From positions 145,367 to 209,366 of the forward strand of contig SKCR01029079.1 in NCBI GenBank assembly GCA_019454045.1: a DNA stretch of 64,000 nt. Direction: 5' to 3'. Of this stretch, positions 11,226-25,045 are shown one piece after another; the first letter of the stretch is position 1, and every line of letters begins with the position of its first letter. The position numbers were made by a program, and so were the translations under genes. The DNA is from Zanthoxylum bungeanum (taxonomy: Eukaryota > Streptophyta > Magnoliopsida > Sapindales > Rutaceae). The notes under the pieces are model-generated. The model did not search any database. It saw nothing but the letters and a program-made list of their open reading frames with translations, and was not told the DNA's origin.

Positions 11226-14100
11226 TGGGTTGGTTAAAATTTTGGGAGTTTGATGTTGATTTTAGGTGGTGCAAAAAGATAGATATTGGGATTCGTCTTG
11301 CAAGTTGCAATTATAATTTTGGGCCGATGCCATCTTTTTTTTTAATATAATGGAGAGTTAATTACAAGTGGAAAGCAGTTGGGTTTAAATTTATTATGGC
11401 GTATTAATCTGAGAAAATTAATGGAAATAAATGAAGTGAGTATTGAATAGTCATTGTAGTGCAATTTCCAATACTCAGCCTTGTGTATTGCAGATTGTTA
11501 TGCTAGTTCGGCTTTGACCTTTCTCTGTTGCGTGTTTCTTTGGATCTCTTTGACACAGAGCTTTGTAGTTAGCATTTGGATTCAATGATCTGTATAAAAA
11601 TTTATTTTAATTAATAATTTATTTTTAATAATATAGATGATAAAAAATTTAACAACAGTTAAACTTAATATTGAATTTAAATTTGGTTATTTTTTTTTTG
11701 AAAAATCGGTTATTACCGAAAGTTCGTGTTTAACCTAGGTTCTGACCCTATGCGGAATTCATCACAATTAACTAACACAAGTCCTAATTAATGTGCTTAT
11801 GGATTCTTAACAAGCAACAACAATAAAAAATCAATAAAATCAATAAAATCAATCACACAAAATCAATACAAGTTATTTTTATGGCGAAGTGGAAAACTTG
11901 TGCGAGTAAAAAATCACTCCGAGTATCTCGGCTACCAGCCCAATCCACTATGTAGAGAAAAACTTACAGTGATGGTAAAAGATCTATGATGAAAACTACA
12001 TCGACTCTAGTACCCCTATCCTGCAAGAACTTGAAGAACTCATCGAGCCCGTATCCCACGGTTTTCTTCAGAACCTCTGAAGTCTCTGAGCGGATCAACT
12101 CTTCAAGTTCTAATCGTCGGAACTACGACTGTCAATCTTCCTCCTAGAGAACTCCGAAGGGTTAGGAAGGGTTTGGTTGTGTTGATGGTTTAATAAAGAA
12201 AGGTTTCACCAAACATATAGAAGGCAATAGAAGCAATGAGTCTTCAAGGTGAAATCAAGAAGGTTGAAAACTATCAATGTTTTTGGCTCAAAGAAATTAT
12301 GTTTCAACACTTGTGAATGTGGCTCAATATTTGTTTATATAGGTAAGACAAAAGAAAAAAGGTTTCCTAGTGTTATTTTGACTTAAAAATATGTCTAAAG
12401 TATCCTACTTATACACGGGCTTCAATCGCACTTCAAACGCAACTCAAATGCAAAGTTCCTGCCTCAAAACATTCAAACGCAAATACGAACGCCACACGAA
12501 CGCATGTTGCGGACTAGTTTTCAGGGGAAACTTAAAACGCTTGTAACTTTCTCGTCCCTTGGCCAAATCATGTGTTCTTTATATGTATGCGATCGTCTAC
12601 GAGTCTACTTTCCAATGCAATTGACCTCATATCAATTTGAGCGCTAAATCGTCTGAAATATTCAAAAGAGTGAATATCACTCGGATAACTCCATTAGATT
12701 TTGTCCAAATACTTGTCCAATTACTCCGAGATCTTCAAGACTCATTACAACTAAATTGAACTTATTTTGTTACGGATATTGTCAATAAAAATGGTACTAA
12801 AAATATCTCCATTTGGCATTCCGTGACAAAACAATACCTAATACAAAGACTACAGTAAAAGACCCAAAAAGAAAATAGCCAATTGCGAACCATCACGACA
12901 GTGACTTATTACATTAAGACTCGATCTAATACCTAACTAAGTAGTCTTGAAATCAATGCCACCACATCAAATAACCTGCTTACCTGAAACATCCACAAAT
13001 AGAAACATACCGTGTAAAGCACAAGGATTATAAAGAACAAATAAAGCAGCAATAAAACTCATGCATGTATAAATAGATCGTAGATATCATACTCTTTCTT
13101 AATCTTACTACCCGTAAAATAGAGATATGAAATGGATATACTACAACTCCCATATACTACTACTCCTCCTCCTTAATTTACTTTCCCCATTTTTGTTATG
13201 AAATGGCAAAGGTTGAAGGTACCAAGAAAAATAACACATGCAAGAGTATATGCAAACATGACTTACTCCCCCTCACTAAGAGCTCTACTAAGTTAGCAAA
13301 AAAAAAAACATACGGGAATTAAAGACTCATAAATATGCAAAGAGAATATGTATGCGGAAACTTGAGGCATACACATGCATACAATGAGGTAAAAATAAAA
13401 ATCAGTAAAAATTGACTGAAATAGCACTTCAAGCAATTATAATGATATCCATATGACATAAACACCAAAGCATAACAAACACTTGAATGAAAAATAAGTG
13501 CACAACGAATCAAGGCTTAAAACCTTATTTTATGAGCTGGACACATCCAAAGAAATATATCTCTTGACAAACCAAGTTTACAAAATAGATGTTCAAACCT
13601 AACACCACTAGGACTTGAAAAGAAGCAACTTGGTTGCATGCTATGATATTTTCCCCATAACAATCAAGAGCTCATAAATAACAACTCTTTCTAGTGAAGA
13701 GGTTATGCCCTTATCTTTTGAATTTGGCCCATTGGCTCTTTTGGACTAGAGTTTCAATTTTTTTTTTAATTTCTTTTTGTTTTTAAAAGTGGATAACACA
13801 ATGTCATCTAGTCAAAGGTCACGCTATTCAGTAAATAAAGTATGATAGAAATTAGATTGCTAGTCTAAAAACTCATACAAGCGACCAAGCATTGACAAAA
13901 TAAAATCGTGTATGTGAGATACAAGTACAAGATATACGAAGAGTTTTTATCACACACACTTATGCATATAGAGCATTGAGGAAAATAAAAGCATATTATA
14001 TATGCATAACCATATATCCTACATACCAGGATCACATGCATATGCTATTCATGCTCTACCAAACCATAAATTTTTTTGGTCTTTTTCAATTTATATATAT

Positions 14101-14163
<63 letters not shown>

Positions 14164-14572
14164 TATATATATTTTGATTTTTCAGTTTTAACATAAAAAA
14201 AAATGTAAAGACACAATATGGCTTGTCAATACCCAATGGTACGTGGAGTTGTATCTCGAGTACAGATCATACTACCGTCTATTCGGAATCGACTATGAAA
14301 TTATGTCCGTGTTTCCATCCTATATACCAAGGGATAAATAAATAAAAAAACAAAACACACACACTCATATGCAGTGGAAAGAAATTAAACATGCACAAAC
14401 ATAAAACACACGCGCACACACATGCAATGAGAAAAAAAATGCAACTTCTAGGAAGAGTTATATCGAAGTGCACTCTCATCATGCCGATCAAGGCATTCAT
14501 AAGTAGTTGGGAAGTCATCTTGCTTCCTCACCCAAACTTTGTTAGGAATCTCTTCCATTTGAGAATTCATAG
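11226..14572. other. non-coding, probably retroelement-derived DNA
   Basis: No gene is recognisable in these 3.3 kb. Sequence from about 11.7 kb on is more GC-balanced than its surroundings. On the minus strand it would lie downstream of the gag remnant at 14573-15682, so it may be untranslated region or LTR of the same element, but I found no second LTR or pol domain. Simple repeats include the TA tract at 14092-14173 and CA-rich DNA near 14355-14425. Short reading frames across the TA tract are artefacts. Confidence 0.4.
14092..14173. repeat. (TA)n microsatellite
   Basis: About 80 bp of alternating TA with two short AAT interruptions. Such tracts are unstable in length. Confidence 0.97.
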
Positions 14573-15682
14573 TCAACACAACAAGTTTCTCACTAAGGAA
14601 TTGAGAAACATATGCACAAACCTCGGATAAGAGCGAGGTTTACCCACAACACCTATACATCGAGGTTGGGATACAAAACGAGGAGCAAACGAAGGAATCA
14701 CATGACTACACATAGTAGGCTTCTTACCTAAGTCATGTTTAACAGAGATAGGCACAGTTCTAGACGATGACGCCTTATCATAGTTAGGCTCAAAACTAAT
14801 ACCTAACATACGATCCATTTTTTTATTTTCCACTAGAAAATGCAGATAATTGGGTTCTAGCATCTTCAAGATCGGCCTCTAAAGTTTGGACCCTAGCAAC
14901 TAGGCCTCTGTTCCTCTTCTCTAAGTCATCAATCATCAAAAGACTTTACTCAAATTTGGTTTGAGCTTCATTTTTTCTAGCTCTACTCATTCCAACTTCT
15001 TATTGACCTCTATATTAGTAATCTTAATAGTTAAACTCTCATTAAACAGTTCAATATAAGCGACCTGAAGACTTTCCTTATCTACAGACTCATCGAGAGA
15101 GACATCTGAATCAACATCATTAAATTCATTCTCTCTCTCAGCAGACACACTAGCAGCAAAGGCCATAAAGTTCCTCTTATCTTTTGGAGACTCATCAAAA
15201 GTATAATTATCTTCTGAATTACTAAGGGAGGCTGCAATGGCTTTCTTATCTTTAACCTTAAGGTATGTGGGACACTCAGGTCTGATGTGCCCATATCCTT
15301 CATATTCATGGCATTGGATACCACAAGATCTACTATCTTTGTCCTCTCTAGACTCTTTCCAGCTACGCCTACTCTCTCTAGGCCTATCCTCCATATCCGC
15401 TATTACTGATGTTGCCACTCTTCCTAAGCTTAAGAAATTTATTAAACCTCTGTGCAAATATTGCCAAATCATGATCCTTGAGGGTATCATCATCATCACT
15501 AGAAGGATCATGAGCAAACTTCTTTGTGATATTTATCGCTATAGTTTTTGGCTTTTTATAACCAAGAAGTTTCTCTCATAAACCTGCAGTTTTCCTATGA
15601 GGTCATCTAATTTAAGCTGATCGAGGTTATTACTTTCCTCGATGGTGGTAATCTTGGGTAGGAACTTCTTGTTGGTTTTATT
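14573..15682 (-). pseudogene. Copia (SIRE/Maximus-like) gag remnant
   Basis: Read on the minus strand, the translation passes through KITTIEESNNLDQLKLDDLIG (about 15650-15590), a lesion-bearing linker, and a CCHC zinc knuckle read as CHEYEGYGHIRPECPTYLK (about 15310-15255). An acidic stretch and a coiled-coil-like segment (LEKRNRGLVARVQTLEADLE) near 14930-14870 follow. This order matches gag of SIRE-type Copia elements, the RNA-packaging structural protein. Stops and frameshifts interrupt it, the first zinc-knuckle Cys pair is altered (QCHEYEG), and no pol follows. The remnant ends abruptly at an LTR of another type at 15683. Confidence 0.8.
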
Positions 15683-17766
15683 CTAGGTCCCAAGATCATC
15701 AAACAAGCATGAAGATGTGTGAAATACATATCAAAGAAGTTATGGAATACTTACATTGATCGGTTGAGATGATTTGAACACGAATAAAACCATTTTTCAG
15801 CCCTCCAAGGTGCGCCCACTGCATGCAGTCCACTGCTCAAAAATTTCAGTTTTGAGTCTTCAAGAATCCAAGATTTCGAGCTCCAATCTTCGTCAAACGA
15901 TTCCCGACTCGTGGGTGGGTTTCTCTAACACCTTCGTATAACTCTCGGTGTGCTAGCACTTGGCTATTTTGCCACAAAACTTGCCCAAAAAACCATCATC
16001 ATTCACGCCCAAACAGTGCAGTTTTCTGCCTTTGGGCGTGAGCTAGGTAGAAAGAAAGAGAAGAGATTTTGTGATTAGGTTAAGGGAAAAGGTGTCCAAC
16101 ACTTCACTTATATATTTTCCAAAAATACTAAAGCATTTACCATTTATTTTTTGCCTTTTAAAAAACAATAAAACAAATGTAAATCTTTATTTAATTCTTT
16201 TACCCTTGGTAAAAGGTGAAAAGGAAAAGCATTTCACTTTTCCAAAAAGTCAAAATCTTTTCCCCCCAAAATTTCCCTCCAAATCTTAAAGGTCAAAGTC
16301 AAAGAGTCAAAGTTACTTTTCCAAAAAGTAATTTGACTTTTATGACTTGCGATGTGATTTGCGATGCGACTTGCGACACGTGATTCAAAATCGACGTAAC
16401 TTCGCAAACACATTCCGAGCTCGGTCTCGATAATTCTAAATTAACGATTTTCTCGATGCCTCGTTAATAAATCCAATTTACTAATCACGTTGCTCGAGAA
16501 TTAATTCTAAATTAATTCAAGTGCCCGAATTAAAATATAATTTTAATTCCTAATCGAAATCCAATTTCGTTTAATATATCGAATATATTATTTATCGATT
16601 AATTCCAAATTAATCGTTCTCTCTCTTTAAATTGATATTTTATCCTAGATAAAATATCTCCGCAATTAATCCCAGATTAATTTTCTCTCTCTTCAATTAA
16701 TCCCAGATCAATATATAATGTGAGTCATATGTCATCGGTGTATCATTGGGAAGCGACCCATGAGATCTCCGGATATGTTGGTAGTAAATTCGGTCGTCGG
16801 ACTATCCGAACACGTAAGTACCAAGTATTACGTTTTACCAATTTACAAGACAAGGTTGGCCTCTAGCAAAGCGCCATGCCTACCCAATTCTCCGAAAATA
16901 TCCTTACAGGAATATGTGATCTATATCAAGCGTAGTATACGTAGTATTGCGTATTTCGATCCAGTATCGGATGATCACATGCTAGGCCTGAGGCTGGATA
17001 TGTGTCTGCCCCGTACGAAGCACATGTCGGATGTCTGGTAACTAGTCTCTATAATCGGATATACATGACCGAGTCATAATATCCCGATAGTCGCGCAGCA
17101 TATAAGAGCACTAATACCGTATCCTACGTGACCATTATCTCCATATGACTGGAGTGACACTTCCGTCTTGACATCACACCCAATACACTATGATTCTCAA
17201 TATACCCAGCATCGGCGTACACAGAACCTGTTAAAGCCCTGGACGACCTCAACTAAAGTATATTGATTGTCGCAAGTATTAGCGGTGCAAGTCTCAGGTT
17301 AAGACCAAATACACCTACCCTGATTGCAGACTCCCACAGACACAAAGTCATACTACCAATGGAATTCTGCTGTGGTCTAATCCAGAGCGAAGCTGTTTCC
17401 GTACCATCGGTGAAAACACAACCTCCTATTACACTTGCCTGAGTATCCTATACCCAGATATACGAGAACTATGCCGTTATGTATCACATAACACGCACAA
17501 GTGTAATACTAGTCTTTTACGCATCTATCGATGTCCGATCTCGACAATGCTCTGACTAGGGATGTTTAATGATTTATCCTTCGTTGATTGATACTGTCTC
17601 ATATCATTCTCAATCTAGGAACAAATCATAAGGACCTCCTATCATTTATATATCTAAGGTGATCTAATCACAAATGATAAGAGTGCAATCTCCTTTGTTA
17701 CATAGTTAATTTGTACAACAACACTATGATCTGTACAAATAGTGACGCTATGGGTCATAATTGTCC
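15683..17766 (-). mobile_element. Copia LTR (copy A), minus strand, lacking internal region
   Basis: This segment, read on the minus strand, is a diverged copy of the 2-kb LTRs at 41290-43340 and 49217-51348. Shared landmarks are GACCCATAGCGTCACTATTT near 17750, the AATTAATTT/GATATTTTATC repeats near 16600-16680, and the end around GCGCCCACTGC and GATCGGTTGA near 15760-15820. The first four LTR bases are missing at 17766 and about a dozen are missing at the other end. No PBS, gag or pol adjoins either end. Confidence 0.8.
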
Positions 17767-18892
17767 TGTAAGATATTATCTAGGTCCCAAGATCAAACAA
17801 GACATGAAATAATGCGTGAATACACCAACGAAGATAGCGAAATACTTACATCGGTCGGTTGAGTCGATTTGAAGACGAACGAAGCCACAAAACCCACTGG
17901 TTTGGTGCGCCCACTGCTGCAGTTCATGCTCACTGGTTTGGCAGTTTCGGGTCTCATTTCGAAGCTCCAAACTCTGTCGGATGAGTCCCGCCTCATGGGT
18001 GAACCTCCCTAACACCTTCGCAATAGTCGCAAGTGTGCTAGCACTTGATTTCTCAACATGAAAATCACTCATTGCTTCCCTTTAAGCTCACGGTAGTGAG
18101 CTGTGAAGAAGAAGAGAATGAAGCCCCTTGGGCGTGAGTTTTGGTGAGAAAAGAGAGAAGTGAAAAAATGTGTAAAGTTGGTGATGCATTTTCCAAAAAT
18201 GCTTTATATATTTTCCAAGAAAATATATTAAAAAACAATTACCAAAAATAATTTATCAAATAAATAAAATGGTAAAAGTCTCCACCAATTTTACTATTTC
18301 ACCTACTTCCATCAACTATTCAATGTCACTTTAATAAAGTGATGTGATGCAAGTCAATCCATCAATCCATCAATCAATCAATCAATCACTCAAAGTGACT
18401 TTTGATTTGACGCTTGATGTGACGATTGATTTGACGCTTGATGTGACTTGCGTCGCCGCACTCGAATTCGAAATACGAATGCGCTCGCAATCACACTCGG
18501 GCTCGGGTTCGATAATTCCAAATTAATGATTTTTCCGTCCGTCGTAATTAAATGATTACGCCTAGCGAATTCACTATTCACGTCGCTAACGAATTAATTC
18601 TAAATTAATTCGTTCGCCCGAATTAAAATCTAATTTTAATTCCGCGTCGAAATCTAATTTCGTTTAATATATCGAATATATTAATTTACCGATTAATTCC
18701 AAATTAATCAATCTCTCTCTTTAGACGATATTTTATCCCAGATAAAATATCTCCGTAATTAATCATAGATTAATTTTTCTCTTTCTTCTATATAATCCGA
18801 GATTATTAATGAGTGCGAGTTATGCGTCATCGGTGCATTATCAGGAAGCGACCCATGAGATCCCCGGATACGTTGGCAGTAAATACGGTCGT
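17767..18892 (-). mobile_element. truncated Copia LTR (copy B), abutting copy A
   Basis: A second minus-strand copy of the same LTR family starts at TGTAAGATATT (its terminal ...TTACA when read on its own strand) and runs to GGTCGT at 18892, where homology to copy A stops. It covers roughly the 3' half of the LTR, including the GCGCCCACTGC segment near 17905 and the AAGCGACCCATGAGAT stretch near 18845. It lies head-to-tail with copy A with no bases between. Confidence 0.8.
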
Positions 18893-20256
18893 GTGATGAC
18901 TTGCCAATATCATTTTTGCCAGCTTTTAATTGCCTAACTCTAAATCATTTATAGGTTGAATGAAATCACTTTATATCTAAAATAGGAGTTGTACTTGTGA
19001 TGGTGGGACCCACAACATGTTAACATCTCTGGCGAAGGGGCCCACAACGTGTTCAAGATTTCATCTTTCGGCGATGAAGAATATCGTGTTTAGGAAAATG
19101 GTACATAATAGCCAATGTGATGTTTTCCGGTAGGGACCTTATCTTATGGGTTCAAGCCCGCAAAAACACGTATGCTCAGAGGATGAAATGACAAAGATGA
19201 TGACAACTAACTTAACATGCGACTTGATATACAAGTATGTTTAGAGTTTATACAAAGTCACCCCTATATTGAGACTTGTCAAGGGCAAGGCTGTCGTCAA
19301 AATAGCTAGGGATGTTCCAATTGCTGCTTTGGCCGAGATTCAATCTGCCGAATTGCACTTCAGCATTAGCTACAATTTTCAGATGCAAAACAATTAACCC
19401 TAGAAATTTAAGCGATAAGGATCGAGATAAAAGTAATGGCAATGCTATCAGCACAAAATTTCTCAGGTTGCATACAGTTATCGTTGTTTTTACTGGCGCT
19501 GCTTATAATTCTTCTGGATCTTACTTTCCTCAACCCTAGAATGAATTTTCAGCTGTGAAGTTATTAGGGTCTTTACATCTCTAGTCCTTATAATTTTAAA
19601 AATACCAACTTTAATCCATGTAATTAAATTAATTGAGTCATTTTTATCCAATTAATAAACAATGATTTCAATACCCAAAAATTAATAAAAATTTATTTTA
19701 AAAAATAGATAAAAAAATTATTTAACAGTTTAAATCTTGTATTTTCTAAAACAGCGAGACTGAAACTTCTATTTCTAAAAAGGTAAGAACTAAAATATTA
19801 TTATAACAATCGACCACAAAAAAAAAAAAAAAAAAAAAAAAAAAACTACCAAGCAACGGGATTGATCAAAGTTCATGTAATAATCAACCACCTTTTATGT
19901 ATCAAATTTGATGTTGTAAACACCCCTCTTTTTAACAACCTGAAGATACCAAGAGGCCTCTCATGCATGGAAACCTTCGCCTATCTAATTAAACAAGATT
20001 ATGAAAATGATAATGGCAATGAAAAATGACAAATGAAAACTGAAAAAAAAGAAAGTAATAGTTTTAGCACAAATAAAATTTAAGATACGTAGTTCCGTCT
20101 GCCTCCAACAGACAGCAAAGGGAATGTGAATTGAAAAACTGCCCAAGTATGGCGATGCAAAACAAGACCTCCAAAATTTAATTTATTGTTTTATATCTTA
20201 ATCACCCTAAGTTAAAAACCTAGGCAATGATCTCCATTTTTCTAATCCCCATCATC
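18893..20256. other. spacer and 3' flank of the phosphoglycerate mutase gene
   Basis: No gene is recognised. An A-tract of roughly 28 bases lies near 19817-19845. Short open frames near 19248-19540 show no known family. On the minus strand an AATAAA at 20187-20182, about 70 bases beyond the mutase stop, is a plausible polyadenylation signal. Confidence 0.45.
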
Positions 20257-23200
20257 CTAGTTGTCAGTTACTTCAATAAGACTTGGCTCGTAGTCATTTG
20301 GCGCCTCAAATCCATGAAGATTAATAAAAGTTGCTGCTACATTGGCAAGTCCAGCAGTAGGAAGATCTGTGCGGAACCTAACATTCTGTGGAAGTCCAGG
20401 TCCTCCAATTGCTATAGGAACCTGCACAAGAAAATTCAGATTAAAAAAAAAAATGCTTCAGCAATTGCTTTAGTGATGTGAATCTCAGCAAGTGATAGGT
20501 TGAGAGGCAAATCTTCAGTGAAAAAGCGAATCTCAACAAGTGATAATTGAGGCAAATCTTCAGTGAAAAAGCGAATCTAACAATTGCTGAGGCACTAAAC
20601 CATAAGCATGAACAAGAGAGAATGATGTGCTTGCATAATATATAAATGTTAAGGCCTTGTAGAGAATGCATCAAGTCATGATTCATGAATAAACCACAGC
20701 TCAAACCCAAACAATTCAATATAGAGGTTATATTTTGAGAAGGTTTTCCAACGCCTTCCTTGCCAAGGGCAGCCGCTTGACCAAGCAACAATTTACCACC
20801 CTAAAAGTATTATCCTCAGCCTCAAACCGCCAAACAATAAGATACATATTATTGCAGATATCAATACCCGAACCACTCAGAAGAACAAAAGTTAAGAATT
20901 TAATGCCAGGATAATCAACTTTTTGTGGCTCAGAGACATCCGACTATTTTCCTCATTTTCTTTCAGTAATTAAAATATCTCCAGTGGAGTTTAGAAATCT
21001 TACTGGTTGAAGTGTGTGAGAAGTGAGTATTTGAATGTTTCCATTCTTGTCAAGAAGAGGCTCCCCAGATTTCTTCCTCTTGACCATGTCCTCAGCATTG
21101 CCATGATCTGCAGTAATGAGATATATTCCACCCACTTGTTCTATTGCATCGATGATCATCTGCAATCCAGTAAGTTATGCATTAGAAAACGTAAATAAGT
21201 ACAATCATCATGATGCCACTAAACTATCAATCAATATTCTATATTACACAATACTACCCTTGATCAAAATATAAAAATGCACAAGGACCGGTTGATATCC
21301 TGAAGCTCAAGTTAAAATGCATGTGTACCTTGACAGCCTCATCAGCAGCCTTGCATGCCACAACTGTTGCCTCAATATCTCCCGTGTGCCCCACCATGTC
21401 GCTATTTGGCAGGTTAACACGTACCTAACAAACAGAAAAGGGACAGGTCAATCAGTTCAACTACAACAATCTGCCTTAAATATCACAGCTTAAGTTCATT
21501 ACTTAAATTACCTGGTGGAACTTGCGACTAAGTATGGCCTTCTTTGCCCTTTCAGCAATCTCCAAAGCCTTCATCTTGGGCTGGACGTTGAAGGTAATTC
21601 CAACATCACTAGGAATTTCCACATATTCCTCCAACTTTGGGTTGAAATACCCAGAGCGATTTCCATTCCAGAAGAAAGTGACATGGCCAAATTTTACAGT
21701 CTCACTGCACATAAATATAAATTAGTAAAAGCAACAGAAAGCAATATATATTATCCTTTTCTGCACAGAATAAGCCCAAAGTAGAGCAAAACCACTATCT
21801 AGACAAATATATCTATCGTTTTAAAAAATCAGAAAAAGAAATCAAATATTCATCCTACATCCTTCTTTCAGCTAAAGCTGCTAGGAAAAACCACACTACA
21901 CACATGGTTATCAAACCTTGAGTTGATTGACTTTAGACAATAAAGCAGGCTAAATTGTTGATAGAGATATGTCACCTTATTAATTAAGCAAATTAATCTG
22001 AAAAAAAAAAATACAAATTTAAATCCTTCCAAAAAGAAATATAAATTAACTGACATAATATTTTCACCATCCACCAAGAATCATTGGTGATTAACTAGGA
22101 CTATTGATTTATGTATAATTGATTTACAATGTCTAGCTGAGTTAAAAATGCATAAAACAAATGCGTATAATAGTACATTCTTATTACATATTGGTAACAT
22201 GAGACCAACTAGGAGGTAACTCACCTGCAAGCAAAAGTACTGACACCGTTATGCACTAGATATTCACCAGATGTTCTGTCTATCTCTGGTGGAGAAACAA
22301 GGTAACGGCTGGGAAGTTTCAGCTCACCATCATATTGAAGCATTCCAGCATAACGGATTTTAGGGAATCGAACCCGATCAAATTTGTCAAAATCTTCATA
22401 TTCAAGTGCCTTAGCAAGCATGACCATCCGATCTGCCCGGAAGTTGATAGTAACAACCGCATCACCATCTACAATTGGACCCACGGCCTTTTCATTCTCA
22501 TCAACTATGACAAATGGAGGTAAGTACTGATCATTGGAATTTGGCACTTCCCTCAATTTCTTGACAGCTTCAACTGCATTCTTAAACTTGTGGGGAGCTT
22601 CTCCAAGAACTTGGGCATCCCATCCTCGTTTCACAACGTCCCAATCATTCTGCAAAGTACTCAATTAATGTAATTAATTTTGACAACATAGATATTCCCG
22701 CTGATCTTAGCTTAAAGATGAGTTTGCCCATAAAATCCCTAGATTTAACCGAAAAAAATGTGCCCAAGTGTAAAAAAATTATCATAGTTGCCCAATAATA
22801 AGCCAATAACTTTGACAAGGAGAAAATCCGAAGAGAGCTTTCTCAAGCATTTCCCAGGCATCACATATAGAGAAGCATGATAATACATCCAGAATGAATA
22901 AATGGATGTTTAACTAACAATTAAAAAAAAAAAAAAAAAAAACACAATGACAAAACAAGGCACCATTCAAAAAATAAAAAAAAAACAGCCCAAAAAGAAT
23001 AAAGGAATGAAGGGGTGGTATAAAGAGCAATAATAGTATTCTTGATTAAAGGCCTTGGAAAAGCATGTAAATATCCTCAGTCAGTCAGTCTATAACTTCA
23101 TACCTCATAACGGTCCATAGTGACGTACATGCGACCTCCTCCAGATGCGATCTGTGCATCAACACCTTTCCCACGCAATTCTGCAAGATCTTTCTCAAGA

Positions 23201-24290
23201 GTTTCAACAAAGCCTACACTTGAACCATCCAAAACATCACGCCCATCAGTAAGAATATGAACGCGAATTCTTTTGGCACCATTATCACTAGCTCCTTTCA
23301 TCAACAACTGCACAAAATTAAAAAACAATAAAACAGAAATAAATAATCTCCATTGCGAATATCAAATAAAGAAAAAAAATGACGCAAGTCCTCAAGTAGA
23401 AGGCTTACCTGAAGTTGATCAAGCCTGGAGTGTACTCCACCATCACTCAGTAACCCAATGAGGTGCAATGTGCCAGTTTCAAAAGACTGCTTAATGTAAT
23501 TAAATCCCTCTCCTTGATAGATTTTTCCAGAGGCCAGAGCAAGGTCAACAAGCTTAGCACTGCATTAAGATTTTAATAAATCTTAGTATTGGCAGCTAAA
23601 ATTCAGGTATCTTTAACTAATTGGTAAAAAAAATATGTCAAAAATTAGCATTATATATAACCACAATCAGAAGGCAATTAGATCACAAAGTACAAAACAA
23701 CAGTACATATATTAACTACATTGCGTCCCACTCAATTGGGCCTTAAATACCCAAACAAAGTCCTCCAAATTGCATTACTTAAGAATCAATCTCTCTAGAT
23801 ACTACACATAAAAATACCATATTTTAGTACTAGTTATCGCTCCCAATTGAATAATCTGGGAAAACCACCCACCACAAACATGTCCAAAAGAATAAAAGCA
23901 TATACCCTTGGGCAAAAATGCGACCAGCACCGAGTGCATTATGACCAACTTCACTGTTGCCCATGTCATCTTCAGTCGGAAGCCCCACTGCATTACCGTG
24001 AGCTTTGATCAACCTCCATCTCTCAGGTGCAGACTTCCACGACAAACAAAAATACACACCCAGTCAGTGAATCCTCACACATAAAAATAAAAAATTAAAA
24101 AAACAAAAAACAAACAGATCACAATGAATCAAGAAAAAACCTGCTTGAAAGAATCCATGGTGGGAGTGTCGGCGACATGGATGCAGTTATACTTATCGGG
24201 CTTGAACTCACCCCATCCATCCAAAACCACAACCGCTACAATATTATTCTTTGATAGCCCTGGATGCTCTTGCAATTTAAAGTTACTCAT
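20257..24290 (-). CDS. PGM (iPGAM): 2,3-bisphosphoglycerate-independent phosphoglycerate mutase
   Basis: This enzyme interconverts 3- and 2-phosphoglycerate in cytosolic glycolysis using two divalent metal ions and a serine nucleophile. Coding exons are 24290-24141, 24033-23906, 23559-23409, 23307-23104, 22649-22225, 21704-21512, 21424-21329, 21159-21004 and 20421-20257. All have GT-AG borders and together give 555 residues, the usual plant length. Visible signatures in order: VVVLDGWGE (metal site), [17 protein letters not shown] with the catalytic Ser, [31 protein letters not shown], and [11 protein letters not shown] with metal ligands. The protein ends [13 protein letters not shown]. The start at 24290 fits the family N-terminus. 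The in-frame upstream ATG at 24314 lies before a likely splice acceptor of a 5'-UTR intron, whose donor is near 24468. No lesion was seen, so the gene is probably active. Confidence 0.96.
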
Positions 24291-24530
24291 CTCTGTTTCC
24301 TCAATCAATAACAAAAATGATGATCAGATCAAGATTTTTGATATCACAACAAAATCAGATTTCTTCGTAATTAAAAAAAACTACGCCACCAATAAACAAG
24401 CATAATAATTAAAATTAAAATTAAAAATAAAAGTCAAATAAATCATAACTGCATTTTCTGAGCGTACCTGGCACGCAGTTTTGCTTGGAGGCGAATCGGA
24501 GGTCTGTTGAGAGAAAAGACAAGTAGCGAT

Positions 24531-24539
24531 GTATTTATA
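24531..24539 (-). promoter_or_regulatory. TATA box of the phosphoglycerate mutase gene
   Basis: On the minus strand the sequence reads GTATAAATAC about 240 bases upstream of the start codon. It lies about 60 bases upstream of the likely 5'-UTR splice donor (CCAG/GTACGC near 24468). That leaves room for a short leader exon starting near 24500. Confidence 0.7.
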
Positions 24540-25045
24540 CGAGTCCTTAAAGTAGATCTGGGGCACGCCCCTCGCTCGTCTCGCCATTGGATCTATTAAC
24601 CAAACCCCTGCGTCAACGTCACGTGATTTTTTCCAACCTACAAGTTAGAAAAATATCTACGGCCACGAATATTCTTTTATTATTCGATTTTGTAATTCTT
24701 ACCATGAATAATATTGTGTTAGATGCAATGCAACAATGAGTCTCTGTGACTGTCTTTACACAATTACAGGTTTGTCCTTGTAGCATTTTATATTATAGGT
24801 GTCATTTGTAATTTAAATGATATGTGTCATGTATCATGCCTCTGGGCTCACGTATATATGCGATCACTAAGCACGCTCAAAAAATGGTGCCAGTGTGTCA
24901 TTTAAGTTGGCAATTTTCCCATCTAATCATGTTCTAATAGGTTTTTGTCTCGTTTGACACCGGATCTGTGATAATTTTTTGTCTAGATTTTAAAAACGGG
25001 ACAAGATAAAAAAATATCTTAATTTTTAAGTGGGATGAGACATGA
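24540..25045. other. intergenic region upstream of the mutase gene
   Basis: AT-rich DNA without a recognisable gene. A G-box core (CACGTG) lies near 24620 and may serve the mutase promoter; this is inferred from position only. Confidence 0.4.

Noticed and set aside
14045..14236. Open frames of alternating Tyr/Ile on both strands
   Set aside because: They are translations of the TA microsatellite and have no coding support.
19248..19539. Short overlapping frames near 19.3-19.5 kb as a gene
   Set aside because: No known motif, no splice or promoter context, and frames on both strands are of equal quality.
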